Shown here: positions 36,134 through 44,349 of the stretch, piece by piece
How the letters are laid out: each line of letters begins with the position of its first letter
Position numbering within the stretch: the stretch's first letter is position 1
From: an uncultured bacterium
Lineage (GTDB): Bacteria; Patescibacteriota; Minisyncoccia; Phycocordibacterales; GWA1-40-21
Length of the DNA: 44,493 nucleotides
Assembly (NCBI GenBank): GCA_903822075.1
Contig: CAIJNK010000013.1
Coordinates: 1-44,493, forward strand
Direction of reading: 5' to 3'
The notes under the pieces: model-generated
The model's database searches: none
Seen by the model: only the letters and a program-made list of their open reading frames with translations
What the model was told of the DNA's origin: nothing
Made by a program: the position numbers and the translations under genes

Positions 36134-37429
36134 ATGAAAAACTTACAAAAAGGTTTTATTGTGCCCGTGTTATTAGCGGTCATTGCGCTTTTGGTCGTGG
36201 GCGGCGGTGTTTATGTTTACAAAAGCAAAAAAACGGAAGCGCCCACCCCACCAGTTTCAGTATCACCAACTAGTCAATCAGCCACAAATAACCAAACCAG
36301 TTCTTCCACGACCAAAATTTCAGTTGCTGGTATGAACCAATATACCGATTCAAATTTTGGCTTTTCATTTTGGTATCCCAACACTTGGAGTGTCCAAAGT
36401 GCTCAAATAAAAAACAATTATGCCGGCGGCACAATTCAAAAGGCACTCACTATCGCTCCGCCGTCTGATCCAAATGGGTCAAACGGGTCAGCTATCACGA
36501 TTGATGAATTTTATTCTTCCACCCGAGAAATTACTATCCCCAGTGATCTTTGTTCACCGATGAGCGGAGCATCGGTTGCCGCTCATCGCTATTATTTCGA
36601 TGCAAATACTCATACCTGGATGATAGAAATCCCTGCGTATGTCAGATCTAGTGAAAGGGATGGTTCTCAATATAACGTTCCGGCTTCGACAAAAGTCGCG
36701 GACGTTTCCAGTAATACGATGGGCGGACTTCATATGCTTAGCGCCGGTTGTTCGGGAGACGTCATCCCTCGTGCCCATAATTTTATTATCTTTCAATACA
36801 ATAGCCGCGATACCGGACCTTACTATATTAATATTGCGAAAACGATTACCGCCACGGATTTGTCCGTTGCCACACCGGTAAGCTCTGCCCTGCAAATACA
36901 GACTATTACTGATGCCGGGGTTATGCTTGGCGCAATTGGTACTAAAGTTGGGGAATGGTATGTTACTAATGAGCATGTCTATAACTGGCACGGTGATATT
37001 GTGGCTAGCGTTAATCCCTCAACCTTTAGATTAATCAGCACATATTCAGACGGTACAACTGGAACACAGTATGCTACTGACGGAGTTGGTGTTTTTGCTA
37101 CCTGGTCAGCTGAAGCCCCGGTTCTTAACGGCGCCGATCCGACAACATTTGTTGCTATCAGGCAGCAATATCAGATTCCTTATGCCCCAAGTTCGGGTCT
37201 CTACGGGCAGTCTTTTACCGCTTATGACACACAATTCGCAAAAGATAAATTGCACGTTTGGTATCAAGGCAGGCAAATCCCCGGCGCTGATCCAAGTTCC
37301 TTTATTGTTACTGGTTATACATATGTCCAAAATAGCATAGGGGGTTATACTTTGGCCCACGACGCAAATCACCTGTATGGCACAGACACAAAAGGCAAAT
37401 TTACTATTGATAATGTAGCTATACAATAG
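36134..37429 (+). CDS. Membrane-anchored protein with DKNYY-like C-terminal region
   Basis: MKNLQKGFIVPVLLAVIALLVVGGGVYVYK anchor; C-terminal FAKDKLHVWYQGRQIPGADPSSF...DANHLYG. Confidence 0.75.
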   Translation: MKNLQKGFIVPVLLAVIALLVVGGGVYVYKSKKTEAPTPPVSVSPTSQSATNNQTSSSTTKISVAGMNQYTDSNFGFSFWYPNTWSVQSAQIKNNYAGGTIQKALTIAPPSDPNGSNGSAITIDEFYSSTREITIPSDLCSPMSGASVAAHRYYFDANTHTWMIEIPAYVRSSERDGSQYNVPASTKVADVSSNTMGGLHMLSAGCSGDVIPRAHNFIIFQYNSRDTGPYYINIAKTITATDLSVATPVSSALQIQTITDAGVMLGAIGTKVGEWYVTNEHVYNWHGDIVASVNPSTFRLISTYSDGTTGTQYATDGVGVFATWSAEAPVLNGADPTTFVAIRQQYQIPYAPSSGLYGQSFTAYDTQFAKDKLHVWYQGRQIPGADPSSFIVTGYTYVQNSIGGYTLAHDANHLYGTDTKGKFTIDNVAIQ

Positions 37430-37473
37430 GACGATTCAGGAACGGTGTTTTATTAACTATTTCGTTATATAAT

Positions 37474-38337
37474 ATGTCGATGCCTTCTCCAGAAAAATTT
37501 TCACTTGGGACCACGGAAAACTTGGGGGGAGGGAGAGTCGCAAATGGCTCTCACTGGACCACCTTTGACCAATGTCCCGATAAGGTTGTGGCTGCCGCCC
37601 GACTTCTGGACATTATTTCGTTTCCGTATTTTTTAACTGATAATCATACTCAACACCAGTTTATTTTGGTGTCAGAAAGATTCAAAGAAGATCAAATCAT
37701 TTTTCTTGATGATACCGGAGAAAAAGTCTTGGCGGTTGGATTTTCTGCCCCACTTCATTTAGCTGAAAGTCTGCCTGAAAATGGTTGGGAAGGGGGTATG
37801 AACCAGATTATTTCCGATGATCAGGAAGGAAAAAAGCCGAATGCTCTTATGGCTTTTTCAGCATCCATATCGGCCGATGCAAAAGGACAACGGATGGGAG
37901 ATAAAATCTTAATTGCGTTTATGCAAAGGGCAAAAGAACTTGGTTTAGAAAAACTAATCGCTCCTGCTCGCCCGACCAATAAAGGTAAATATCTCGATAT
38001 GCCAATGGAAGAATATGCTAACTTATTAGATGAAAAGACAGGAAAACATCTCGATCCTTGGATTAGGGCTCATCAGCGTAATGGTGGGAAAATTATGGGG
38101 GTTGGGAGAAATTCTCATGTCGTGTGCGCTTCGAGTGGTGCTTGGCCCAGCGTTGCACAATGGGAAAAGTGGACCGGAATGAAATTTACTGAAGATGGTG
38201 AGTACGAAATTCCTCAAGGGAATGCAAGACTTCACATACATGATGGTGTTGGCGAGTATAGAGAAGATTGCATTTGGATGGAATATGATCTTAACCAGAA
38301 TACGGAAGAACCAGTCTCTTTAACGAAGGAGGTGTAA
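37474..38337 (+). CDS. GNAT-like acyltransferase family protein
   Basis: ALMAFSASISADAKGQRMGDKILIAFMQRAKELGLEKLIAPARPTNKGKY resembles GNAT motif A/B. Confidence 0.6.
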   Translation: MSMPSPEKFSLGTTENLGGGRVANGSHWTTFDQCPDKVVAAARLLDIISFPYFLTDNHTQHQFILVSERFKEDQIIFLDDTGEKVLAVGFSAPLHLAESLPENGWEGGMNQIISDDQEGKKPNALMAFSASISADAKGQRMGDKILIAFMQRAKELGLEKLIAPARPTNKGKYLDMPMEEYANLLDEKTGKHLDPWIRAHQRNGGKIMGVGRNSHVVCASSGAWPSVAQWEKWTGMKFTEDGEYEIPQGNARLHIHDGVGEYREDCIWMEYDLNQNTEEPVSLTKEV

Positions 38338-38412
38338 ATTTAAATAGACGAATACCCCCCCACAAGGGTGGGTTTATTTAGTACTTAGTCCTGGTGAGGG
38401 TTAGAACGCTTA

Positions 38413-38967
38413 TTAGATAATAATCTTGTGGAGCTTGCTATACACTAAAGTATCATACCCACTCATCACGCGATCCTTTCTTTTAATCCCCAAAGTCTCA
38501 AGAAAAACAAAAAGTTTTTCCTGTACTCTTTCAGAATCGGCTTTTTCATTGGTAATTTCCTCTACTTCTATAAATCTGCCAAGACCTCGAACCTCATCAA
38601 TACAAATCTCCCAGTTCTTATGTTTGGTTTTGATTCTTTTTTTATGAACTCTGACTTCTTCCTTATATCCCAATAATTTGATGATAGAATAAAGCTCCTT
38701 TGGATTGTCGACCATGATTTCATGCTCAATGGCATCCATTTCCGTTTTTTGAGACTGTTTGACGGTAAAAAGAAACTTATTATCAGCCTTTCTAATCCTT
38801 AAAATATTCTCCCCCGGCTGATGTTTGGTGAAAGGCCCGTTGTTATTAGCAAAAATAATGTCGTCCTGGATTATGGGTTTGGACATTTTACAGCCAAGTT
38901 TTTTAAGTTTGGTTATTATATTTTTTATATAATGTATTTTGGCCTTAACTTCAATTTCTCTCCTCAT
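38413..38967 (-). CDS. CYTH-domain protein (class IV adenylate cyclase / triphosphatase-like)
   Basis: MRREIEVKAKI (ExExK), NILRIRKADNKFLFTVKQS, WEICIDEVRGLGRFIEVEEI. Confidence 0.85.
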   Translation of the reverse strand: MRREIEVKAKIHYIKNIITKLKKLGCKMSKPIIQDDIIFANNNGPFTKHQPGENILRIRKADNKFLFTVKQSQKTEMDAIEHEIMVDNPKELYSIIKLLGYKEEVRVHKKRIKTKHKNWEICIDEVRGLGRFIEVEEITNEKADSERVQEKLFVFLETLGIKRKDRVMSGYDTLVYSKLHKIII

Positions 38968-39048
38968 TTTTTTATAATAGCACAAAACTGTCTGCGGAGG
39001 ATATGGGATGATGTTGGATGGCTTTGAGGGAAGTATTAATTATGTGGT

Positions 39049-39417
39049 ATGATATGTTATGGAATCTCGGGCCGGAAAGAAAAACCTTGTATTATATGCA
39101 AAAAATTGATATTATCCGGTTTGCACCGTATTACCTGTTCCCGGAAATGTTCGAATATCAACAGGGAAGGGAGTAAGTATAAGGTTGGAAAGCCTAATAA
39201 CAAGGCTGAAACGTTTCGTCTGATAAAGATTGAATTACTTTCAATCAAAGGTGGAAAATGCGAACGGTGCAGTTATGATAAGTCCGAGATATTGCAAGTT
39301 CATTACAAGGATAGGAATCGTAAGAATAATAATCTTGATAATTTGGAACTTATTTGTCCGAATTGTCATTATGAAGATCATTATTTAAAAACAGGGAGGG
39401 GTGTCAGAGTGGTCTAA
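39049..39417 (+). CDS. HNH-like endonuclease with zinc-finger N-terminus
   Basis: CIICKKLILSGLHRITCSRKC; GKCERCSYDKSEILQVHYKDRNRKNNNLDNLELICPNCHYEDHY. Confidence 0.75.
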   Translation: MICYGISGRKEKPCIICKKLILSGLHRITCSRKCSNINREGSKYKVGKPNNKAETFRLIKIELLSIKGGKCERCSYDKSEILQVHYKDRNRKNNNLDNLELICPNCHYEDHYLKTGRGVRVV

Positions 39418-39479
39418 CGTACCGCACTTGAAATGCGGCATGCCGCAAGGCATCGTGAGTTCGAATCTCACCCCCTCCG
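39395..39479 (+). tRNA. tRNA-Ser (anticodon TGA)
   Basis: ggaggggtgtcagagtggtctaacgtaccgcacttgaaatgcggcatgccgcaaggcatcgtgagttcgaatctcaccccctccg with long variable arm; anticodon loop CTTGAAA. Confidence 0.95.
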
Positions 39480-39537
39480 CAGATGATTTTGAATATGCTA
39501 TAATTAAAGTCTTATTAGTAGCGTTAATCAAATAAAA

Positions 39538-39597
39538 ATGGCTAAAGGAAACAATAGGCAACAAAAAGAGAAGAAGAAACCAAAGAAGGCAAAGTAA
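39538..39597 (+). CDS. 19-aa Lys-rich small protein MAKGNNRQQKEKKKPKKAK
   Basis: TATAAT at 39499..39504, ATG 39538, TAA 39595..39597, immediate terminator 39604..39630. Not in the supplied ORF track. Confidence 0.65.
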   Translation: MAKGNNRQQKEKKKPKKAK

Positions 39598-39603
39598 TAA
39601 AAA

Positions 39604-39630
39604 AGCGGCAGGATATCCTGCCGCTTTTTT
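39604..39630. terminator. Terminator (22-nt perfect palindrome plus T-tract)
   Basis: agcggcaggatatcctgccgcttttttat. Confidence 0.9.
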
Positions 39631-39640
39631 ATCCCTATTA

Positions 39641-40309
39641 TTACCACGCAATTTCTTTTTTGCCGTGTGATTTCAGATATTCATTACACTGAGAAAAATG
39701 TCGACAACCCAAAAAGCCGGAATGGGCGGAAAAAGGTGAAGGGTGGGGCGCTTCGAGAACCAGATGCTTGGCGGTATCAATCAGGTATTTTTTACTGCGC
39801 GCAAAATTACCCCAGAGCATGAAGACCACGCGCTCTTGCTTGTCAGAGATTTTTTTAATGACTGTGTCGGTGAAGTCTTCCCAGCCTTTATCTCGGTGGG
39901 AGGCTGGCGTGTGGGCCATGACCGTCAGGATGGCGTTTAAGAGAAACACTCCTTGTTCGGCCCAAGACTCCAGATTACCCTTGGTATGGTCTTTTTGTAT
40001 TCCTAAATCAGATTCAATTTCTTTGTAAATATTTTTCAGAGAGGGCGGTGGACTTTGTCCGTCTGGGACGGAAAAGCACAAGCCATGCGCTTGGCCCACG
40101 TCATGGTAAGGATCCTGACCCAAGATCACGACTTTTACCTTAGAAAAAGGAGTCAGCCAAAAAGCGCGGAAAACATCTTGCGGTTTTGGGAAAACTTTTT
40201 TCGTCTCATATTCGGTTCTGACAAACTGGGCCAAGTCTTGGAATCTATCCGAGGCAAAGTAATCTTTGAGGGCCGATTTCCATTCTGGCTCAATGGCAAC
40301 ATCTTTCAT
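39641..40309 (-). CDS. ung: Uracil-DNA glycosylase (family 1)
   Basis: VVILGQDPYHDVGQAHGLCFSVP; GVFLLNAILTV; LEAPHPSPFSAHSGFLGCRHFSQCNEYL. Confidence 0.96.
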   Translation of the reverse strand: MKDVAIEPEWKSALKDYFASDRFQDLAQFVRTEYETKKVFPKPQDVFRAFWLTPFSKVKVVILGQDPYHDVGQAHGLCFSVPDGQSPPPSLKNIYKEIESDLGIQKDHTKGNLESWAEQGVFLLNAILTVMAHTPASHRDKGWEDFTDTVIKKISDKQERVVFMLWGNFARSKKYLIDTAKHLVLEAPHPSPFSAHSGFLGCRHFSQCNEYLKSHGKKEIAW

Positions 40310-40310
40310 T

Positions 40311-40592
40311 TTATGGCAGGTTGGGATTTTTGGGTGGGGTAAAATTCTTGGGGGCAAGGGGGTTGATTGGTCGATTCTTTTCCTGGTGGCGGATTGTGAG
40401 TAAGTAAATTATTTCCAGGATGCCAAGAGTATTAATTATGAATAAGGCTACAAACCAGACTTTCTGGCTGCGTCTCGCGGCTTGCCAAAGGGCCAAAAGC
40501 TTCCAGATGATCGTCCAAAGGAGGGCAAAATAAATCCAGGGGTTCTGTTGCAGGTAGCTTTTTATGGCTTGATTTAAAACTTCGGTTTCCAT
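40311..40592 (-). CDS. Small membrane protein (DUF5652-like)
   Basis: WIYFALLWTIIWKLLALWQAARRSQKVWFVALFIINTLGILEIIYLL. Confidence 0.65.
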   Translation of the reverse strand: METEVLNQAIKSYLQQNPWIYFALLWTIIWKLLALWQAARRSQKVWFVALFIINTLGILEIIYLLTIRHQEKNRPINPLAPKNFTPPKNPNLP

Positions 40593-40645
40593 GACTTAAG
40601 TATATACCTTTTTTGATTTTGTAAAAGGGTTTTTTAGTGTAAGAT

Positions 40646-41038
40646 ATGCGTATGCGTTATTTAGGAATTGATTTTGGCGAGAAACGGGTCGGAATAGCGA
40701 TGTCTGATGAGGACGGAAAAATCGCTTTCCCATCGGCTGTATTGGTTAATAATCAGGATTTATTAAAAAATATTACGGACTTATGCGTGGGAAATGCGAT
40801 CAAAGCCGTGGTGATGGGGGAGTCTCGCAACTACCAGGGACAAATAAACCCGATTATGTGGAAAATTGAGGGGTTTAAGAAACAACTGGAGACGATCGGT
40901 TTCAAAGTGATTTTTGAGCCGGAATTCATGACTTCAGTTCAAGCTAGCCAGATTACCGGAGAAAACAAGATGCTCGATGCCTCGGCCGCGGCGATTATTT
41001 TACAAGCTTATTTAAATCGAGGAATCAAGAATATTTAA
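40646..41038 (+). CDS. ruvX: Putative Holliday junction resolvase RuvX/YqgF
   Basis: MRYLGIDFGEKRVGIAMSDEDGKIAFP...LDASAAAIILQAYL. Confidence 0.92.
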   Translation: MRMRYLGIDFGEKRVGIAMSDEDGKIAFPSAVLVNNQDLLKNITDLCVGNAIKAVVMGESRNYQGQINPIMWKIEGFKKQLETIGFKVIFEPEFMTSVQASQITGENKMLDASAAAIILQAYLNRGIKNI

Positions 41039-41119
41039 TTTTAAAAGTCCTCGGGTTTCCTTGTTGCACAGGCCAGACATTTTAAAATCAAACATTCTTA
41101 ATTCCTTAAAAATAAAAAA

Positions 41120-41479
41120 ATGGAAGAAAACATAATCACGATAGAAAAAATAAAATATGAAGATTGGAAAAAAGTGGAGATAAAAATCGGTAAGATTTTG
41201 ACGGTGGAAAAAATTGAGAAGTCGGAAAAGTTGCTGAAACTATCTGTGGATTTTGCGGAGGCCGCCGGTCCAAGACAGATCGTGTCCGGCATTGCCAAGT
41301 ATTTTCCGGATATTTCCGTTTTAGTGAACAAGAAATGCGCCTTTGTGACGAATCTGGAACCCAAGCCGCTGATGGGTTTGGAAAGTAATGGTATGATTCT
41401 GGCGGTCGGAGGGGGAGAAGAACCTTTTTCTATTTTTGAGGTCAGGGATGAAATTAAGACCGGCACACAGGCAAAATAG
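41120..41479 (+). CDS. Stand-alone tRNA-binding (EMAP/MetG C-terminal) domain protein
   Basis: VEIKIGKILTVEKIEKSEKLLKLSVDFAEAAGPRQIVSGIAKYF...KPLMGLESNGMILAV. Confidence 0.88.
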   Translation: MEENIITIEKIKYEDWKKVEIKIGKILTVEKIEKSEKLLKLSVDFAEAAGPRQIVSGIAKYFPDISVLVNKKCAFVTNLEPKPLMGLESNGMILAVGGGEEPFSIFEVRDEIKTGTQAK

Positions 41480-41524
41480 CCATTAAATAATCCTTATTTA
41501 TAGCCATCGGAAAGGGGACAGGTC

Positions 41525-42376
41525 ATGAAAAATGACATAGCCCAGGCGGTAGCGGAAGTACGGATGATGACGGCCGGACAGTTGAAGGATATTTGTGCCA
41601 TGTCGGTGCAGGCTATCCCAACGAATCTAACCTTCGAGCAGGCGGAATATGTTCTCAGTCGTAAGACTGAGTACGCCTCCCACGTTCAGGAGTTTTTCCC
41701 GAGTGTGGCCGATCTGACTGATCCGGTGAAAGTCTGGGAGCGCTTCTATCAGAAGTACTTCGGGCTGACACTGGACCTTTCGGGAGTGAAAATTCCCGAA
41801 CGGACGCCGGCGCAAGTTAAGGAGTTCACTCGCCTCATCATCGTGGCCATGGGTCTCTTGCAGAACCAGGTCTATGATGCTTGTCACCGCGTCTTCAAGG
41901 GCCAGTGCTGGCGATATGTGAATGACTTGGATGCGTCAATCACTGAGAACGAGCGCGATTCCAAGACTGGCGCTTACGCCATTTGGGTCCGAGATACCGT
42001 GGAGGCCGACGAAGTTCACAAGAACAAATCGGCGGACATGGTCAAAGTGGAAGGTCTCAAGACCGAGACATCGCTCGAGCGGAATCTTCACGAGCTCAAG
42101 TATTTTGCCGAGACCGGCAAGCACTTGGATATCGTGAATGCCACGCTTTGCAGCGGTTCGCGCATTTCGGGCGGCGATGTGCCGGGCGCGGATTGGTGCG
42201 ATGACGAGTTCAGGGTGTACTACTGGTACGGTCTGGACGATCGGAATCCCAATCTCCGTCCTCGTGAGGAAGTTTCTCGCCACAGGAGCCTTTACGGCTC
42301 CTTTGGTGTCAAAGAGGCAAGCCAGCTGTTTGTCTCTTTGGAAATTTCAATAATCTGTTTGGACAGCCGTTCATAG
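41525..42376 (+). CDS. Hypothetical accessory protein; 3' end reads into sequence antisense to the Avd-like gene
   Basis: RBS ggaaagggg upstream; long ORF; last ~30 codons overlap the minus-strand Avd-like ORF. Confidence 0.6.
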   Translation: MKNDIAQAVAEVRMMTAGQLKDICAMSVQAIPTNLTFEQAEYVLSRKTEYASHVQEFFPSVADLTDPVKVWERFYQKYFGLTLDLSGVKIPERTPAQVKEFTRLIIVAMGLLQNQVYDACHRVFKGQCWRYVNDLDASITENERDSKTGAYAIWVRDTVEADEVHKNKSADMVKVEGLKTETSLERNLHELKYFAETGKHLDIVNATLCSGSRISGGDVPGADWCDDEFRVYYWYGLDDRNPNLRPREEVSRHRSLYGSFGVKEASQLFVSLEISIICLDSRS

Positions 42377-42657
42377 GTCTTGTCGTCAATGATTTTCAAT
42401 TCATTTTCATTTCGGATCAAATTTTGGAGGACGCCATTTTTAATTCGCAATCTTTTTAAGGTGGATACTTTTTCCAATCTGGTCTGAAAAGCCGCTTCGA
42501 TGGACAAAGTCAGAATCTCCACGCCACAATCCTCAATTGTTTTATGAAAACCCAATTTCTCTCGCTTTGGCAATTTTAATCCGCTACAATACAGGTCTCT
42601 ATGGAGAAGACGGATCAAATTAATAACAGAGGGTGTTTCGGGGGGGGGGCACATCAT
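42292..42657 (-). CDS. Avd-like / four-helix-bundle (S23-like) DGR accessory protein, possibly N-terminally truncated
   Basis: LPKREKLGFHKTIEDCGVEILTLSIEAAF...LKRLRIKNGVLQNLIRNENELKIIDDKTYERLSKQIIEISKETNSW resembles Avd helices 2-4; start codon uncertain. Confidence 0.55.
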   Translation of the reverse strand: MMCPPPETPSVINLIRLLHRDLYCSGLKLPKREKLGFHKTIEDCGVEILTLSIEAAFQTRLEKVSTLKRLRIKNGVLQNLIRNENELKIIDDKTYERLSKQIIEISKETNSWLASLTPKEP

Positions 42658-43671
42658 AGTGTTTTTTGTGATGTAATATGTTTTAAAAATTTATTGTCCG
42701 CCTGGAAGGAATTTTGCCGAGGCAAGCGGTCTGATGAGAAAGTGGCGGAATTTGAATTGAAACTGGAAGAAAATCTGTTTGATTTGCATAATCGGTTGGA
42801 AAAAGAAATTTGGAAGCCCGATATTTACAAAGTCTTTTTCTCTTACGATCCCAAACTCCGCGAAATCCACGAAGCCAGCGTCCGCGACCGCGTCTTTTAT
42901 CAAGCGGTCTACCGTATACTATATCATATTTTTGACCCTGGTTTCATTTTTCACTCCTATTCTTCCCGAAAAGAGAAGGGAACACATCTTGGCGTGAGGA
43001 ATTTCTCTAAATTTTTGCGAAAAGTCACCAAAAATGGGAAAGTCGGCGGGTATGTTCTAAAGTGTGATATCCGCAAATTCTTTGATTCCATTAATCACAA
43101 ACTCTTGCTGAATCTGATCAAGGAAAAAATAGCCGATGAGAAATTGCTCAGATTGTTGGAAAAGATAATTTTTTCTTTTGAAAAAACGCCGGGCAAAGGT
43201 CTGCCACTCGGCAATGTGACCAGTCAGTTGTTTGCGAATATCTATCTGGACGAGCTTGATCAGTTTATTAAGAAAGAATTAAAGGCAAAATATTATGAGC
43301 GATATTGCGATGATTTTGTGATTTTGGATTCTTCTATAAGCCAGTTAAATAATTATTTGGAGAGTATTGCCATTTTTTGCCGTGAAAAGTTATTACTGGA
43401 CTTGCATCCGCGAAAAGTCGAAATCAGGAAACTGCACTTGGGAACGGATTTTCTGGGTTACGTTTCTTTGTCAAACCATACGGTCTTGCGGACAAGGACG
43501 AAAAAGAGGATGCTGAAAAGGCTGGCGGTTTTGAAAAGAGAACTGGAGAGCGCAAAGATTGAGAAGGACAAGGCGAAACAAATACTCAATTCTTATCTGG
43601 GAGTGCTGAAGCATTGCCGAGGGAACAAAAGTCGAGAGATAATCAAAAAAATGCTGGCCGGCATAATTTAG
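42601..43671 (+). CDS. Reverse transcriptase, DGR-like clade
   Basis: FKNLLSAWKEFCRGKRSD, VRDRVFYQAVYRIL, YVLKCDIRKFFDSINH, GLPLGNVTSQLFANIYLDELDQF, YERYCDDFVIL, TDFLGYV. Confidence 0.85.
   Translation: MEKTDQINNRGCFGGGAHHSVFCDVICFKNLLSAWKEFCRGKRSDEKVAEFELKLEENLFDLHNRLEKEIWKPDIYKVFFSYDPKLREIHEASVRDRVFYQAVYRILYHIFDPGFIFHSYSSRKEKGTHLGVRNFSKFLRKVTKNGKVGGYVLKCDIRKFFDSINHKLLLNLIKEKIADEKLLRLLEKIIFSFEKTPGKGLPLGNVTSQLFANIYLDELDQFIKKELKAKYYERYCDDFVILDSSISQLNNYLESIAIFCREKLLLDLHPRKVEIRKLHLGTDFLGYVSLSNHTVLRTRTKKRMLKRLAVLKRELESAKIEKDKAKQILNSYLGVLKHCRGNKSREIIKKMLAGII
42640..42649 (+). repeat. Homopolymeric G10 tract in the overlap of the RT and Avd-like ORF 5' ends
   Basis: gtttcggggggggggcacatc. Confidence 0.95.
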
Positions 43672-43705
43672 TTATTTCCCAGTCTGGTGCTATAATACGC
43701 GAGTT

Positions 43706-44299
43706 ATGCTCCATATTTTTGACGTTAAAACAATTATTGAAACGGTCGGGTTGCTGGGAATTTTTGTTATTGTTTTTTGCGAGTCCGGTTTGTTTTTTGG
43801 TTTTTTTCTGCCGGGGGATTCACTCCTGTTCACCGCCGGTTTTTTGGCCTATCAAGGCTTGTTCCCAATACAGGAGTTGCTTTTGGGCGTTTTGCTGTGC
43901 GCTATCCTGGCCGGTTATGTGGGCTACTGGTTTGGTCTGAGGGTTGGTCCGAAAATTTTTAATCGGGAAGACTCCTTTTTTTTCCGCCAGAAATATTTGG
44001 AAGAAACAAAGAAATTTTATGAAAAATATGGCAACAAAACGGTGGTCTTGGCGCGCTTTGTGCCGGTCATCCGCACCTTTTCACCCATCTTTGCCGGCGT
44101 AGGTGAGATGAACTTCCGGAAATTTTCTTTTTATAATATCATCGGCGGTCTGGCCTGGACTTTTCTTATCACTTTAACTGGTTATTTCCTGGGCCGGGTG
44201 TTTCCGCAAGCTACCAGTTATCTTTTCCCCATCGCCTTGATCATAATTTTTCTCTCTCTTTTGCCCGGCGTCTGGGAATGGTACAAAAACAGAAAATAA
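43706..44299 (+). CDS. DedA/VTT-domain membrane protein
   Basis: FFGFFLPGDSLLFTAGFLA; KTVVLARFVPVIRTFSPIFAGVGEM; IIGGLAWTFLITLTGYFLGR. Confidence 0.92.
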   Translation: MLHIFDVKTIIETVGLLGIFVIVFCESGLFFGFFLPGDSLLFTAGFLAYQGLFPIQELLLGVLLCAILAGYVGYWFGLRVGPKIFNREDSFFFRQKYLEETKKFYEKYGNKTVVLARFVPVIRTFSPIFAGVGEMNFRKFSFYNIIGGLAWTFLITLTGYFLGRVFPQATSYLFPIALIIIFLSLLPGVWEWYKNRK

Positions 44300-44349
44300 A
44301 TGCTATAATATTTTGTATATTAACCATCTCTAACCTTATTTTTCCAAAA

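Noticed and set aside
42600-43705. DGR template repeat near the RT
   Set aside because: I looked for segments resembling tattggtcctccacggag or gtccggtgtgttcgc (both strands) and saw none; the 3' intergenic gap after the RT is only about 34 nt. A TR outside the window is possible.
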